64,000 nucleotides of DNA from Anaerophaga thermohalophila DSM 12881 (lineage in GTDB: Bacteria; Bacteroidota; Bacteroidia; Bacteroidales; Marinilabiliaceae). Positions 18,689 through 26,981 of the stretch are shown in pieces. The position numbers and the translations under genes are program-made. The notes beneath the pieces were generated by a model. It was not told the origin of the DNA and searched no databases. It saw nothing but the letters and a program-made list of their open reading frames with translations. Location: positions 1 to 64,000 of the forward strand of contig NZ_AEWI01000024.1 of assembly GCF_000191885.1 (NCBI RefSeq), written 5' to 3'. The number at the start of each line of letters is the position of its first letter. Position 1 is the first letter of the stretch.

Positions 18689-19882
18689 TTAAAGTTCCAG
18701 TTCTACATCATGCAACTCATGCCATGGAAGCCCCCGTTGGTTCAACTCTTCCATAAAGGGGTCGGGATCAAACTCTTCTACGTTGAATACTCCCGGTTTT
18801 TTCCACAACCCTTTGAGGTACATCATGGCTCCGATGGTTGCCGGAACGCCTGTTGTATAGCTCACAGCCTGGGTTCCTGTTTCTTTGTAAGCATTCTGAT
18901 GGTCGCAATTGTTGTAGATGTAATAAGTCTTTTCTTTCCCGTCTTTCAGTCCTCTGATTCGGCAACCTATCGATGTTTGACCTTTATAATTTTCACCCAG
19001 CTCTCCGGGGTTGGGCAGTACGGCTTTCAGGAATTCAAGGGGAATGATATCCACACCTTTATATTTTACCGGATCGATTCGGGCCATACCAATGTTTTGT
19101 ATTACCCGCAGGTGCGTCAGATACTCCTCACCAAAAGTCATCCAGAATCTTGCCCGTTTCAATGTCGGAAAATTTTTCACGAGTGATTCCAGTTCTTCAT
19201 GATAGATAAGATACGACTCTTTTGGGCCGATTTCCGGATAATTAAGAGGCTTGTGTATTTTGTGCGGTTCGGTGGTGACCCACTTGCCGTTTTCCCAATA
19301 TTTCCCTTTCTGTGTAACCTCCCTGATGTTGATTTCGGGATTGAAATTGGTCGCAAACGGTTTACCATGTTCACCCGCATTGCAATCTACAATATCGAGA
19401 TACTGTAACTCATCGAAATGATGCTTAGCAGCGTAGGCAGTGAAAATGGAAGTCACCCCCGGATCGAATCCACAGCCGAGAATGGCCGTTAGTCCGGCGT
19501 TTTTGAATTTATCCTGATAGGCCCACTGCCATTTGTATTCAAATTTTGCCTCATCTTTCGGTTCATAATTGGCCGTGTCCAGATAGGCAACACCGGTTTC
19601 CAGGCAGGCATCCATGATGGTAAGGTCCTGATAGGGGAGAGCGACATTGATAACAATATCAGGTTTAAAGCTGTTGATTAGTTCTACCAGTTCAGGTACA
19701 TTATCGGCATCAACCTGTGCTGTTTGGATGCGATTGTCTCCGATTTTTTTGGCAATTGCATCGCACTTGCTTTTTGTGCGACTGGCCAGCATAATCTCCG
19801 TAAATACTTCAGGTATTGCAGCCGCCTTGTGGGCCACAACAGTGCCGACTCCGCCGGCGCCGATTATCAATACTTTACCCAT
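18689..19882 (-). CDS. carboxynorspermidine/carboxyspermidine dehydrogenase
   Basis: 397 residues of the saccharopine dehydrogenase fold. The N-terminal Rossmann motif is VLIIGAGGVGTVVAHKAA; DIVINVALPYQDLTIMDAC, LGCGFDPGVTSIFTAYAAK and GVPATIGAMMYL are characteristic segments of the carboxynorspermidine synthase group. It reductively couples aspartate semialdehyde with putrescine or diaminopropane, and NspC (7923-9065) then decarboxylates the product. The ATG at 19882 begins directly at the Rossmann strand. A strong terminator follows. Confidence 0.87.
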   Translation of the reverse strand: MGKVLIIGAGGVGTVVAHKAAAIPEVFTEIMLASRTKSKCDAIAKKIGDNRIQTAQVDADNVPELVELINSFKPDIVINVALPYQDLTIMDACLETGVAYLDTANYEPKDEAKFEYKWQWAYQDKFKNAGLTAILGCGFDPGVTSIFTAYAAKHHFDELQYLDIVDCNAGEHGKPFATNFNPEINIREVTQKGKYWENGKWVTTEPHKIHKPLNYPEIGPKESYLIYHEELESLVKNFPTLKRARFWMTFGEEYLTHLRVIQNIGMARIDPVKYKGVDIIPLEFLKAVLPNPGELGENYKGQTSIGCRIRGLKDGKEKTYYIYNNCDHQNAYKETGTQAVSYTTGVPATIGAMMYLKGLWKKPGVFNVEEFDPDPFMEELNQRGLPWHELHDVELEL

Positions 19883-19977
19883 TTTCAGATTTAAATTTTT
19901 GGTTTGAAAAATATCCTTTTTATTATGGAAGCAAAGAAATGAATTTTTTTAATCTCCTTGCCGCATAGGTCGATTAA

Positions 19978-20121
19978 TATAACAATTATCTGCGGCAACA
20001 GGAGGGAGATTACAGGGGTTACCCGTATCGCACCTTTGTAGGTGATTGGTACCATGGTGGTTACAGTGACCATTTCCCCGGCTGTATTGTGCTGAAGAAA
20101 AAGAAGGGATTTTTGTTTTAA
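19978..20121 (+). pseudogene. tail of an endonuclease/exonuclease/phosphatase protein
   Basis: A plus-strand frame of 47 codons without a start, preceded by an in-frame TAA, reads NNYLRQQEGDYRGYPYRTF and VGDWYHGGYSDHFPGCIVL before its TAA stop. YSDHFP with the preceding RTF and GGY is the C-terminal catalytic block (Ser-Asp-His) of the endonuclease/exonuclease/phosphatase superfamily. Only this end survives, so it is a gene remnant. Its stop overlaps the end of the convergent corrinoid adenosyltransferase gene. Confidence 0.7.
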
Positions 20122-20624
20122 AACTCAATCCCCTTCCGGGCTTTTACACCATTTTGATAATAATGTCTGATCTCTTTCATTTCGGTGATGAGGTCAGCTT
20201 TTTCGATGAGTTCCGGTGGGGCGTACCGACCCGTGATGACCAGTTCGATATTTTCAGGCAGATATTCAAGCATTGCAAGGACTTCTTCCAGGCTAAATAA
20301 TTTATAATACAATGCGATGTTTAATTCATCCAGCACCATCAGGTCGTATTTGCCTGATTTGATCAGCTCTTTGACTGTACGCAATCCCGCCTGGGCTGCT
20401 TTGTAATCTTCTGGTTCCGGTTCCCTTTTGATGAAGCACTTCCGGCCAAAAAGCTGATGTTCAATTTGCGGTATTTGCTCGTGAATGAGCATTACTTCAC
20501 TGTAAGCCATTCCTTTAACAAACTGGCCGAAGAATATTTTTTTCCCTGCACCTGCCGCTCTTACCATGAGTCCCAGGGCAGCTGTGGTCTTGCCTTTTCC
20601 GTTTCCTGTATAGATGTGTATCAT
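20118..20624 (-). CDS. cobO: corrinoid adenosyltransferase, CobA/BtuR type
   Basis: 168 residues. The reversed P-loop GNGKGKTTAALGLMVRAAGA opens the protein at residue 6, and DLMVLDELNIALYYKLFS and LVITGRYAPPELIEKADLI are family blocks. It adenosylates cob(I)alamin with ATP to make adenosylcobalamin. It stands alone here, with no other cobalamin gene, which suggests corrinoid salvage. The C-terminus overlaps a remnant on the other strand by four bases. No B12 riboswitch is seen upstream. Confidence 0.87.
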   Translation of the reverse strand: MIHIYTGNGKGKTTAALGLMVRAAGAGKKIFFGQFVKGMAYSEVMLIHEQIPQIEHQLFGRKCFIKREPEPEDYKAAQAGLRTVKELIKSGKYDLMVLDELNIALYYKLFSLEEVLAMLEYLPENIELVITGRYAPPELIEKADLITEMKEIRHYYQNGVKARKGIEF

Positions 20625-20763
20625 AGGCTTAAAGATAGGAGAATTTTAGCAGAAAGAGAGGAGAGAGAATAGGGCAAAGAACATGGCACGTTGAGAACAG
20701 AGTTATACTTTTCCAGTGGTTTCTTACCCTGAAAGTGTTGGAAGGGTATAAAGGTAAAAGGGT

Positions 20764-20864
20764 GAAACGAGCATGACAAAGATTGTCACAAAAGAACATG
20801 TATAAAATTCAATCATGCGAGTTCCATCAGGCCAATGACTTAGACTTATTTTATACTGATGAAA
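20764..20864 (+). repeat. R2-family repeat unit
   Basis: Compact unit GAAACGAGCATGACAAAG to ACTGATGAAA with ATCATGCGAGTTCCATCAGG. Arms CATCAG (20825-20830) and CTGATG (20856-20861) pair perfectly. Confidence 0.8.
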
Positions 20865-20912
20865 AGGAGAGGGATTGAGATAACAACTCTCACCCCTCAA
20901 CCTTTCCTTGTT

Positions 20913-21659
20913 CTATTGTCTGAACCGGACTTCAATACCTGAAACATCTTTCATTAACTGAGCAAATTTCCCGGTATCCGTTTCGCCCATTTTGTAGTGG
21001 TAGGGAAACAGTACATCCGGTTCCACCATCAGGGCTGCTTTTTTACACATTTCGGGACTCATTGTGTAGGGAAGGTTCATGGGTAAGAAGGCAATGTCAA
21101 TGTCTCCCAGGTCTTTCATTTCCGGAATGTTCTCGGTGTCTCCGGCAATGTATACACTGGTATCTCCGAATTTCATCACATAACCGTTGTCCCGGCTCTT
21201 GGGGTGAAAGGCTGTGCCATCATCTCCTTTGTGAACGATGTTGTAGGCCGGTACTGCCTTTATTGGGATATCCAGAACAGTTGTCTGGTCTCCGTTTTTC
21301 ATGATTCTGCCTTTCTGTAGAGAATCGTAGCCGGCCTTATTGATGATGATTTGGGTATTTTCTTTCAAAATCAGCTCAATGGTTTCGGCATCCAAATGGT
21401 CGGCATGCTCATGGGTAATAAGTATCAGGTCAGCTTTGGGCATGTTTGAGTAATCGCCCATTTTACCGAAAGGATCCACATGTATGGTTTTGCCATTAAA
21501 AACAAAATAGAGCGAAGCGTGGCCAACATGAAATACTTCCAGAGCACCCGCTGATGTCTGAAAAGTATCCTTTTTTGGGGATTCTGCTCTTGAATTTGCG
21601 GACAAAACGAACATCATAGAAAACATAGCAAGTACCATTTTAAAAATGTTTGTTCTCAT
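20913..21659 (-). CDS. exported metallo-beta-lactamase-fold hydrolase
   Basis: 248 residues with a signal peptide (MVLAMFSMMFVLSANSRA). The zinc motif HEHADHLD lies near residue 84, with GDTENIPEM near 170 and the final metal histidine in LFPYHYKMGETD. This is the UlaG/RomA-like (YtnP/UPF0173-type) branch of the superfamily, acting in the periplasm here. The substrate is unknown. It stands alone between two R2 arrays. Confidence 0.8.
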   Translation of the reverse strand: MRTNIFKMVLAMFSMMFVLSANSRAESPKKDTFQTSAGALEVFHVGHASLYFVFNGKTIHVDPFGKMGDYSNMPKADLILITHEHADHLDAETIELILKENTQIIINKAGYDSLQKGRIMKNGDQTTVLDIPIKAVPAYNIVHKGDDGTAFHPKSRDNGYVMKFGDTSVYIAGDTENIPEMKDLGDIDIAFLPMNLPYTMSPEMCKKAALMVEPDVLFPYHYKMGETDTGKFAQLMKDVSGIEVRFRQ

Positions 21660-21741
21660 GTTTCTTATTTTTAGTTATTAATTAGTTAGTATCTGTTCAT
21701 AAAGTATCATTTGCTGTGTTTCGCTTGCGGTCAAAATATTC

Positions 21742-21968
21742 AACCGTATAAAATTTATTTATTAAGGTCGGATGGAACTCGCAAGCAAGATTTATACATA
21801 TTCTTATTGTGGAAAATCTATTTATGTTCATTTCATCTTAAATCTTAAATCTTAAATCTAAAAATCTGATAATCTATTAAGTCAAACCTTGTCATGTTCG
21901 TTTCATCTTAAATCTTATATCTTAAAATCTGATAATCTATTGAGACAAACCTTGTCGTGCTCGTTTCA
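21742..21968 (-). repeat. R2-family repeat array, reverse orientation
   Basis: On the plus strand it begins ACCGTATAAAATTTATTTAT, continues GGTCGGATGGAACTCGCAAG and then repeats the linker ATCTGATAATCTATT with CATGTTCGTTTCAT / CGTGCTCGTTTCAT, so it holds one full unit and two further unit ends. It fills the region upstream of the metallo-hydrolase gene. Confidence 0.75.
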
Positions 21969-22008
21969 TTTTACATTTAATTAATAAGTATTGTCATCAG
22001 GTTTTTCA

Positions 22009-22039
22009 CAAAAAAGGCGCTCCTTATTAAGAAGCGCCA
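22009..22039 (-). terminator. terminator after oxoamine synthase gene
   Basis: On the minus strand GGCGCTTCTTAATAAGGAGC followed by GCC and a T6 tract: a 6-bp GC-rich stem with a U-run, 28 bases after the stop codon. Confidence 0.8.
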
Positions 22040-22066
22040 TAAAAATATTAGAAATATTATAGGATG

Positions 22067-23320
22067 TCAAGATAAACTTGCAATTTTATCGCTTTGGTAT
22101 TTACCTGCTTCAAGCTTTTCCTTAATTTCGGAAAAAGCCTTGACCGTAAAATCGACATCTTCAAGCGTATGAATCGCCGTCGGGATCAGTCGCAGCATGA
22201 TTTGTCCCTTAGGAATAACCGGATAAACCACGATGGAGCAGAAAATATTATAATTTTCACGCAGGTCCATCGTCAGGTTGGTAGCTTCGGGGACGGTACC
22301 GTTCAGAAAGACCGGAGTCACCGGAGATTCGGTATGTCCAAGATTGAAGCCTGCCGTCCGCAAACCTTTCTGAAGCGCTTTTACGACCGTCCACAGATGT
22401 TCCCTGAGTTCGGAATGTGTTTTCAGTAACTCCAGCCGTTTCATTGCGCCAATGACCATGGGCATGGGCAGTGATTTGGCGTAGATTTGTGAACGCATGT
22501 TATAGCGTAAAAATTGCACCACGTCTTCGCGGCTGGCTACGAATGCACCGAAGCCGGCCATCGATTTTGCAAATGTCCCGAAAATGAGATCCACCTTGTC
22601 GGTTACTCCATAATGCTCGGCTACACCAGCACCGGTCTTGCCCATCGTGCCAAAACCATGTGCATCGTCAACCAGGATACGGAATTCAAACTTGTCTTTC
22701 AGGGCAGCAATTTTATGAAGATGCCCGAGGTCACCTGCCATCCCGAATACACCTTCAGTGATTACAAGGATACCACCACCGGATTCTTCGGTACGCCTGG
22801 TAGCCATGGAGAGCATCTTTTCACATCTTTCGATGTCGTTATGCGGAAACACGAAACTCTTGCCACCTTTTGCTTTGTGAAGAAAAATGCCATCCATAAT
22901 ACAGGCATGACATTCCGAATCGTAAACAATTACGTCATTGCGGCCGGCCAACGTGTCAATGATGGATACCATGCCCTGATAACCAAAGTTTAGAAGATAA
23001 GCATCTTCTTTCCCTACAAAGTCGGCCAGAGCGGCTTCCAGTTCCTCATGTTTACTGGTATGACCCGACATCATGCGTGCCCCCATCGGGTAACCAAGTC
23101 CCCAGTCTTTTGCAGCCTGACCATCTACCTCTCTTACTTCGGGGTGATTGGCCAGACCCAGGTAATTGTTCAAACTCCATGTTAGTACTTTCTTACCCCT
23201 GAATATCATATGGGGGTGGATTTCTCCCTCCAGTTTGGGAAACATAAAGTAACCGTGGGCGTCTTTGCCATATTGGCCAAGAGGCCCCATGTTTTCACTT
23301 ATTTTATCAAAAATATCCAC
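22067..23320 (-). CDS. PLP-dependent alpha-oxoamine synthase (sphingoid/sulfonolipid type)
   Basis: About 417 residues. Family marks are LNFGYQGMVSIIDTLAGRND, YDSECHACIMDGIFL, the PLP aspartate site LVDDAHGFGTMGKTG and the Schiff-base lysine in FGTFAKSMAGFGAF. These enzymes condense an amino acid with an acyl thioester: serine palmitoyltransferase, glycine C-acetyltransferase, AONS or cysteate acyltransferase. The long N-terminal extension argues against plain KBL; a first step of sphingolipid or sulfonolipid synthesis is likely but not proven. The frame opens at a TTG (23356), which lies on the TACCTTTG -7 box, so the GTG at 23320 before VDIFDKI is chosen. Confidence 0.8.
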   Translation of the reverse strand: MDIFDKISENMGPLGQYGKDAHGYFMFPKLEGEIHPHMIFRGKKVLTWSLNNYLGLANHPEVREVDGQAAKDWGLGYPMGARMMSGHTSKHEELEAALADFVGKEDAYLLNFGYQGMVSIIDTLAGRNDVIVYDSECHACIMDGIFLHKAKGGKSFVFPHNDIERCEKMLSMATRRTEESGGGILVITEGVFGMAGDLGHLHKIAALKDKFEFRILVDDAHGFGTMGKTGAGVAEHYGVTDKVDLIFGTFAKSMAGFGAFVASREDVVQFLRYNMRSQIYAKSLPMPMVIGAMKRLELLKTHSELREHLWTVVKALQKGLRTAGFNLGHTESPVTPVFLNGTVPEATNLTMDLRENYNIFCSIVVYPVIPKGQIMLRLIPTAIHTLEDVDFTVKAFSEIKEKLEAGKYQSDKIASLS

Positions 23321-23353
23321 TTTACTATAGCTTTTTAGTTTTAATTTTGAGGG

Positions 23354-23361
23354 CAAAGGTA
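23354..23361 (-). promoter_or_regulatory. -7 promoter box for oxoamine synthase gene
   Basis: Minus-strand TACCTTTG matches TAnnTTTG exactly. It would start transcription near 23347 and so rules out the upstream TTG start of the oxoamine synthase. Confidence 0.55.
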
Positions 23362-23523
23362 ATGTTTTTTGTTTATTTTAATTCGTGTGGTACTGCCTAA
23401 ATCTTTTCTTATCACGGATACGGCTTATTTTATTCCTCTTACTTATCAGTGGCCCGGTTTTTGATTTAAATCAGGAATGGAAAAAACCCGTTTGTGGGAA
23501 TTTATATTTCAAAGTAAAACCTG

Positions 23524-23531
23524 TATCTTTG
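23524..23531 (+). promoter_or_regulatory. -7 promoter box for the bamD operon
   Basis: TATCTTTG followed by C, a perfect TAnnTTTG match 79 bases before the bamD ATG. No good TTTG lies 19 bases upstream. It excludes the long N-terminal frame that opens at 23385. Confidence 0.5.
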
Positions 23532-23609
23532 CAGGAAATTTTGCGGTTATTATTTTTGGTGAAAGAGTTAACCGGAAATCTGCAAATGCACAAAAAGCGC
23601 ATAGTTACG

Positions 23610-24410
23610 ATGAGGAAATTGATTGTTCTGATGGCCTTGGTATTATTGGCCTCATGTAGTGAATATCAGAAAGTATTAAAAAGTACTGATTACGACCTTA
23701 AGTATGAAAAGGCTCTTGAGTATTACGAGGAAGAGGACTATATGAGGGCCTCGACTTTGTTGCAGGAGCTGATTTCAGTCTTTATGGGTACCGACAGAGC
23801 TGAAGAGGCTCATTACAAGTATGCCTATTCGCTCTATAATATGCGCGATTATATTAGTGCCGTTCATTTTTTCAGACAGTTTGTGAAAAAGTATCCGAAC
23901 AGTGAGTATGCAGAGGATGCCCAGTTTATGATAGGTGCTTGTTATTATCAGCAGTCGCCGAATCCCAGGCTGGATCAAACCGATACGCAAAATGCCATTG
24001 AGGCTTTTAACCTTTATATGAACCTGTATCCAAACAGTCCGAAGGTTGAAGCCGCCAACAAAATGGTAGAAGAAATGCGCAATAAACTGGTATTTAAATC
24101 ATACCTGAATGCCAAATTATATTACCAGCTGGGAACCTACCTGGGCAATAATTACCAGGCTGCCGTTATTACCGCACGTAACAGTCTTGACGAATTTCCC
24201 GATACCAAATACCGTGAAGAATTATCTTTTTTGATTCTGGATTCATTATACATTCAGGCGATGAATAGTGTTCCCGAAAAAGAGGAAGACCGCCTGAGAA
24301 GAACTTTGGATGAATATTATGCCTTCATAAACGATTTTCCTGAAAGTTCTTACATGAAACAAGCCAACAAGATTTTTGAAGATGTTACAAGGATGTTGAA
24401 AAAATATTAG
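23610..24410 (+). CDS. bamD: BAM complex lipoprotein BamD
   Basis: 266 residues. The signal peptide MRKLIVLMALVLLASC ends in a lipobox, and TPR-like helices follow (YEEEDYMRASTLLQELI, AEEAHYKYAYSLYNMRDY, EYAEDAQFMIGACYYQ). BamD is the essential partner of BamA in inserting outer membrane proteins and acts from the periplasmic face of the outer membrane. An ATG at 23586 is an alternative start eight codons earlier. It heads the bamD-rpoZ-coaBC-DUF4835-recN run, an order common in Bacteroidota. Confidence 0.85.
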   Translation: MRKLIVLMALVLLASCSEYQKVLKSTDYDLKYEKALEYYEEEDYMRASTLLQELISVFMGTDRAEEAHYKYAYSLYNMRDYISAVHFFRQFVKKYPNSEYAEDAQFMIGACYYQQSPNPRLDQTDTQNAIEAFNLYMNLYPNSPKVEAANKMVEEMRNKLVFKSYLNAKLYYQLGTYLGNNYQAAVITARNSLDEFPDTKYREELSFLILDSLYIQAMNSVPEKEEDRLRRTLDEYYAFINDFPESSYMKQANKIFEDVTRMLKKY

Positions 24411-24434
24411 TATTTACATAAAATCACTATTGCA

Positions 24435-24773
24435 ATGGATTATAAAAAGTCAAATGCGCCTTTGACAACCGTTACCTGGGATACCGATAAGATGTCGTCG
24501 CGCACAGGTAACATTTACGAGACCGTGATGATTATCAGCAAAAGGGCCAATCAGATTGGGGTTGAGATGAAAGAGGAGCTCAACAAAAAATTACAGGAGT
24601 TTGCTTCTTATACGGATAATCTGGAAGAGGTATTTGAAAATCGCGAACAAATCGAAATATCAAAATTTTATGAGCGATTGCCAAAACCCTCTCTTCTTGC
24701 AGCCCAGGAGTTTATAGAAGGAAAAATCTATTACCGTAATCCTGCCCGGGATAAGCAGGTTGAGGAAGAATAG
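24435..24773 (+). CDS. rpoZ: RNA polymerase omega subunit, Bacteroidota type
   Basis: 112 residues. The segment SRTGNIYETVMIISKRANQI is the omega core, in which an R-x-x-x-Y-E pattern and KRANQI correspond to the conserved region of bacterial RpoZ; the rest (KFYERLPKPSLLAAQEFIEG) is typical of the phylum. It supports assembly of RNA polymerase on the beta-prime subunit. The gene lies 24 bases after bamD and 95 bases before coaBC. Confidence 0.8.
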   Translation: MDYKKSNAPLTTVTWDTDKMSSRTGNIYETVMIISKRANQIGVEMKEELNKKLQEFASYTDNLEEVFENREQIEISKFYERLPKPSLLAAQEFIEGKIYYRNPARDKQVEEE

Positions 24774-24868
24774 AGCGTTGTTTTCTATCAGTTCGATTTC
24801 GGATAGTTTCCGAAGGTTAATCGTGGTTTTATGACCTCATAGTCGCACTCATCTAAGGAGACGGATTT

Positions 24869-26071
24869 ATGCTTAAAGGGAAAAAGGTAATTTTAGGAAT
24901 TACAGGAAGCATTGCAGCTTATAAAGCTGTTTATCTTCTTCGTCTCCTTGTGAAGGAAGGTGCTGAGGTTCAGGTTATCATTACGCCTGCAGGAAAGAAG
25001 TTTATTACTTCTGTCACGCTTTCTGCCTTGTCGGGGAAGCCGGTCCTTTCAGAGTTTTTCGGGAACGAGGATGGCACTTGGCACAGTCATGTTGATCTGG
25101 GGTTATGGGCCGATATTATGGTCATAGCGCCGGCAACTGCCGACACAATGGGTAAGATGGTCAACGGGATTTGCGACAATCTCCTGATCACCACATATTT
25201 GTCAGCCAAATGTCCGGTTGTTGTGGCGCCGGCTATGGATGTAGATATGTATGCACATCCTGCCAATCAGCGAAATATTGATTTGCTTAGGCGCTTCGGA
25301 GCACACATTATTGAGCCTGCCACCGGAGAACTGGCCAGCGGTCTCGAAGGAAAAGGGCGGATGGAGGAACCGGAGCTGATCGTTCAACGTATCAGCGAAA
25401 TTTTAGCGATAGAAAAAAAAAAGTCATTGAGCGGTAAAAAGATTCTGGTTACGGCCGGGCCTACCTACGAGAACATCGATCCCGTCCGGTTTATCGGAAA
25501 TTATTCATCGGGGAAAACGGGATTCGCGATTGCTGAAGAGCTGGCACATAGAGGTGCCGAAGTTTTTCTGGTTACCGGCCCGGTAAATCTGAAAATTTCT
25601 CATCCTTCTGTTCACCGGATGGATGTTGTGTCCGCTACCGCGATGTATGATATCTGTCGCAAATTATTTACTTCTTGCCATGCCGCCGTTTTTGCAGCAG
25701 CGGTTTCCGATTATGCACCTTCAGATGTTTCGGCAGAAAAAATAAAGCGAAGCACTGAAGATTTAACCATTCATTTAAAAGCCAATCCCGACATTGCTGC
25801 AGAGTTGGGGAAAACAAAAAAGGCGGGTCAGGTTACTGTCGGGTTTGCTTTAGAAACCAATAATGCAGAAAAGAATGCACGCCAGAAACTGGCTCGAAAA
25901 AATTTTGATTTTGTTGTTCTGAACTCTCCGAATAATGAAGGAGAAGGATTTATGGGGGATACCAATCGTATTTCTATCATTCATAAAGACCATAAAATTG
26001 AAAACTTTCCGTTAAAGAGTAAACAGGCAGTTGCCGTCGACATTGTTTCGGCACTCGAAAAAATCCTTTGA
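24869..26071 (+). CDS. coaBC: bifunctional phosphopantothenoylcysteine decarboxylase/synthase
   Basis: 400 residues. The N-terminal CoaC half has the FMN flavoprotein motif LGITGSIAAYKAVYLLRLLV and the catalytic block APAMDVDMYAHPANQRN near 125. The C-terminal CoaB half begins near 188 with ILVTAGPTYENIDPVRFIGN and YSSGKTGFAIAEELAHRGA and contains AAVSDYAPSD. It performs two successive steps of coenzyme A synthesis. A GGAG site precedes the ATG. The stop sits two bases before the ATG of the next gene, so they are coupled. Confidence 0.92.
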   Translation: MLKGKKVILGITGSIAAYKAVYLLRLLVKEGAEVQVIITPAGKKFITSVTLSALSGKPVLSEFFGNEDGTWHSHVDLGLWADIMVIAPATADTMGKMVNGICDNLLITTYLSAKCPVVVAPAMDVDMYAHPANQRNIDLLRRFGAHIIEPATGELASGLEGKGRMEEPELIVQRISEILAIEKKKSLSGKKILVTAGPTYENIDPVRFIGNYSSGKTGFAIAEELAHRGAEVFLVTGPVNLKISHPSVHRMDVVSATAMYDICRKLFTSCHAAVFAAAVSDYAPSDVSAEKIKRSTEDLTIHLKANPDIAAELGKTKKAGQVTVGFALETNNAEKNARQKLARKNFDFVVLNSPNNEGEGFMGDTNRISIIHKDHKIENFPLKSKQAVAVDIVSALEKIL

Positions 26072-26073
26072 AG

Positions 26074-26973
26074 ATGAGATATCTGGCATTCATCTTTTTC
26101 GCATCTCTGTCATTAATTCCTTTGCATTCTCAGGAGTTACGGTGTGCAGTACAAGTTGTGGCTCCCTCGGTGCAGGGAACCAACCGTACCATGTTTCAAT
26201 CATTGCGCGAAACGATATATGAATTTATGAACAATCAGCAATGGACGAATCATGTTTATAAAACATCCGAACGGATTGAATGTACCTTTCATTTTACCAT
26301 CAACGAACTTATTGGTGTTGACAGGTTTAAGGGTTCTTTGCAAATTCAGGCCAGACGACCGGTTTTTAATTCTGCCTATTCAACCACTACCCTGAATTTG
26401 AAAGATGATAATATCGATTTCGAATATGGCGAATATGAGAATCTGGTGTATAACAAGAACAATATTGAATCCAATTTGACAGCCATACTGGCCTATTATG
26501 CTTACATTGTTTTGGGATATGATTACGATACCTTCAGCCCCGAAGGAGGAACTCCCTATTTTCAGGAAGCTCAAAAGATTGTGGGGATGATGCAAAATAC
26601 CAGAGAGACAGGCTGGAAACAATTCGAGAGCCGACAGAACCGTTATTGGCTTGTTGACAATCTTCTTGACGAAGACCATCAACCTTTGCGTGAGTTTTAT
26701 TATGAATATCACCGTAACGGACTGGATTTAATGCACAAAGATGCGGAGGAGGCACGTTCGCATATTGCCGCCTCCTTAAAGTTGTTGCGTGATGTTTATC
26801 GTCGCGAGCCCAGCTCTTATGCTTTGCAGGTATTTTTTGATGCAAAACAAAAAGAACTGATCAATATTTTCTCTGAATCATTTTCAATGGAGAAAGCAGA
26901 GGTTGTCAATATTCTGTCTGAAATCAATCCGACCAATGCCGATGCTTATCAGGAGATGCTCAAAGACAATTAA
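26074..26973 (+). CDS. DUF4835 family exported protein
   Basis: 299 residues with a signal peptide (RYLAFIFFASLSLIPLHSQ). The N-terminal part (TNRTMFQSLRETIYEFMNNQ) and the central DYDTFSPEGGTPYFQEAQKI are recognised DUF4835 features. The function is unknown; its constant position between coaBC and recN in this phylum suggests an envelope role with BamD. The frame begins at a TTG two codons earlier that overlaps the coaBC stop; the ATG at 26074 is preferred. recN starts eight bases after its stop. Confidence 0.8.
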   Translation: MRYLAFIFFASLSLIPLHSQELRCAVQVVAPSVQGTNRTMFQSLRETIYEFMNNQQWTNHVYKTSERIECTFHFTINELIGVDRFKGSLQIQARRPVFNSAYSTTTLNLKDDNIDFEYGEYENLVYNKNNIESNLTAILAYYAYIVLGYDYDTFSPEGGTPYFQEAQKIVGMMQNTRETGWKQFESRQNRYWLVDNLLDEDHQPLREFYYEYHRNGLDLMHKDAEEARSHIAASLKLLRDVYRREPSSYALQVFFDAKQKELINIFSESFSMEKAEVVNILSEINPTNADAYQEMLKDN

Positions 26974-26981
26974 TTGTTGTT

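Noticed and set aside
18596-19186. A 196-residue plus-strand frame
   Set aside because: It is antisense to the carboxynorspermidine dehydrogenase gene and begins in an R1 repeat.
20625-20912. Cobalamin riboswitch upstream of cobO
   Set aside because: No B12-box-like sequence was seen; the region holds an R2 unit.
23385-23609. A 75-residue N-terminal extension of BamD
   Set aside because: A TATCTTTG promoter box lies inside it and the lipoprotein signal peptide starts at 23610.
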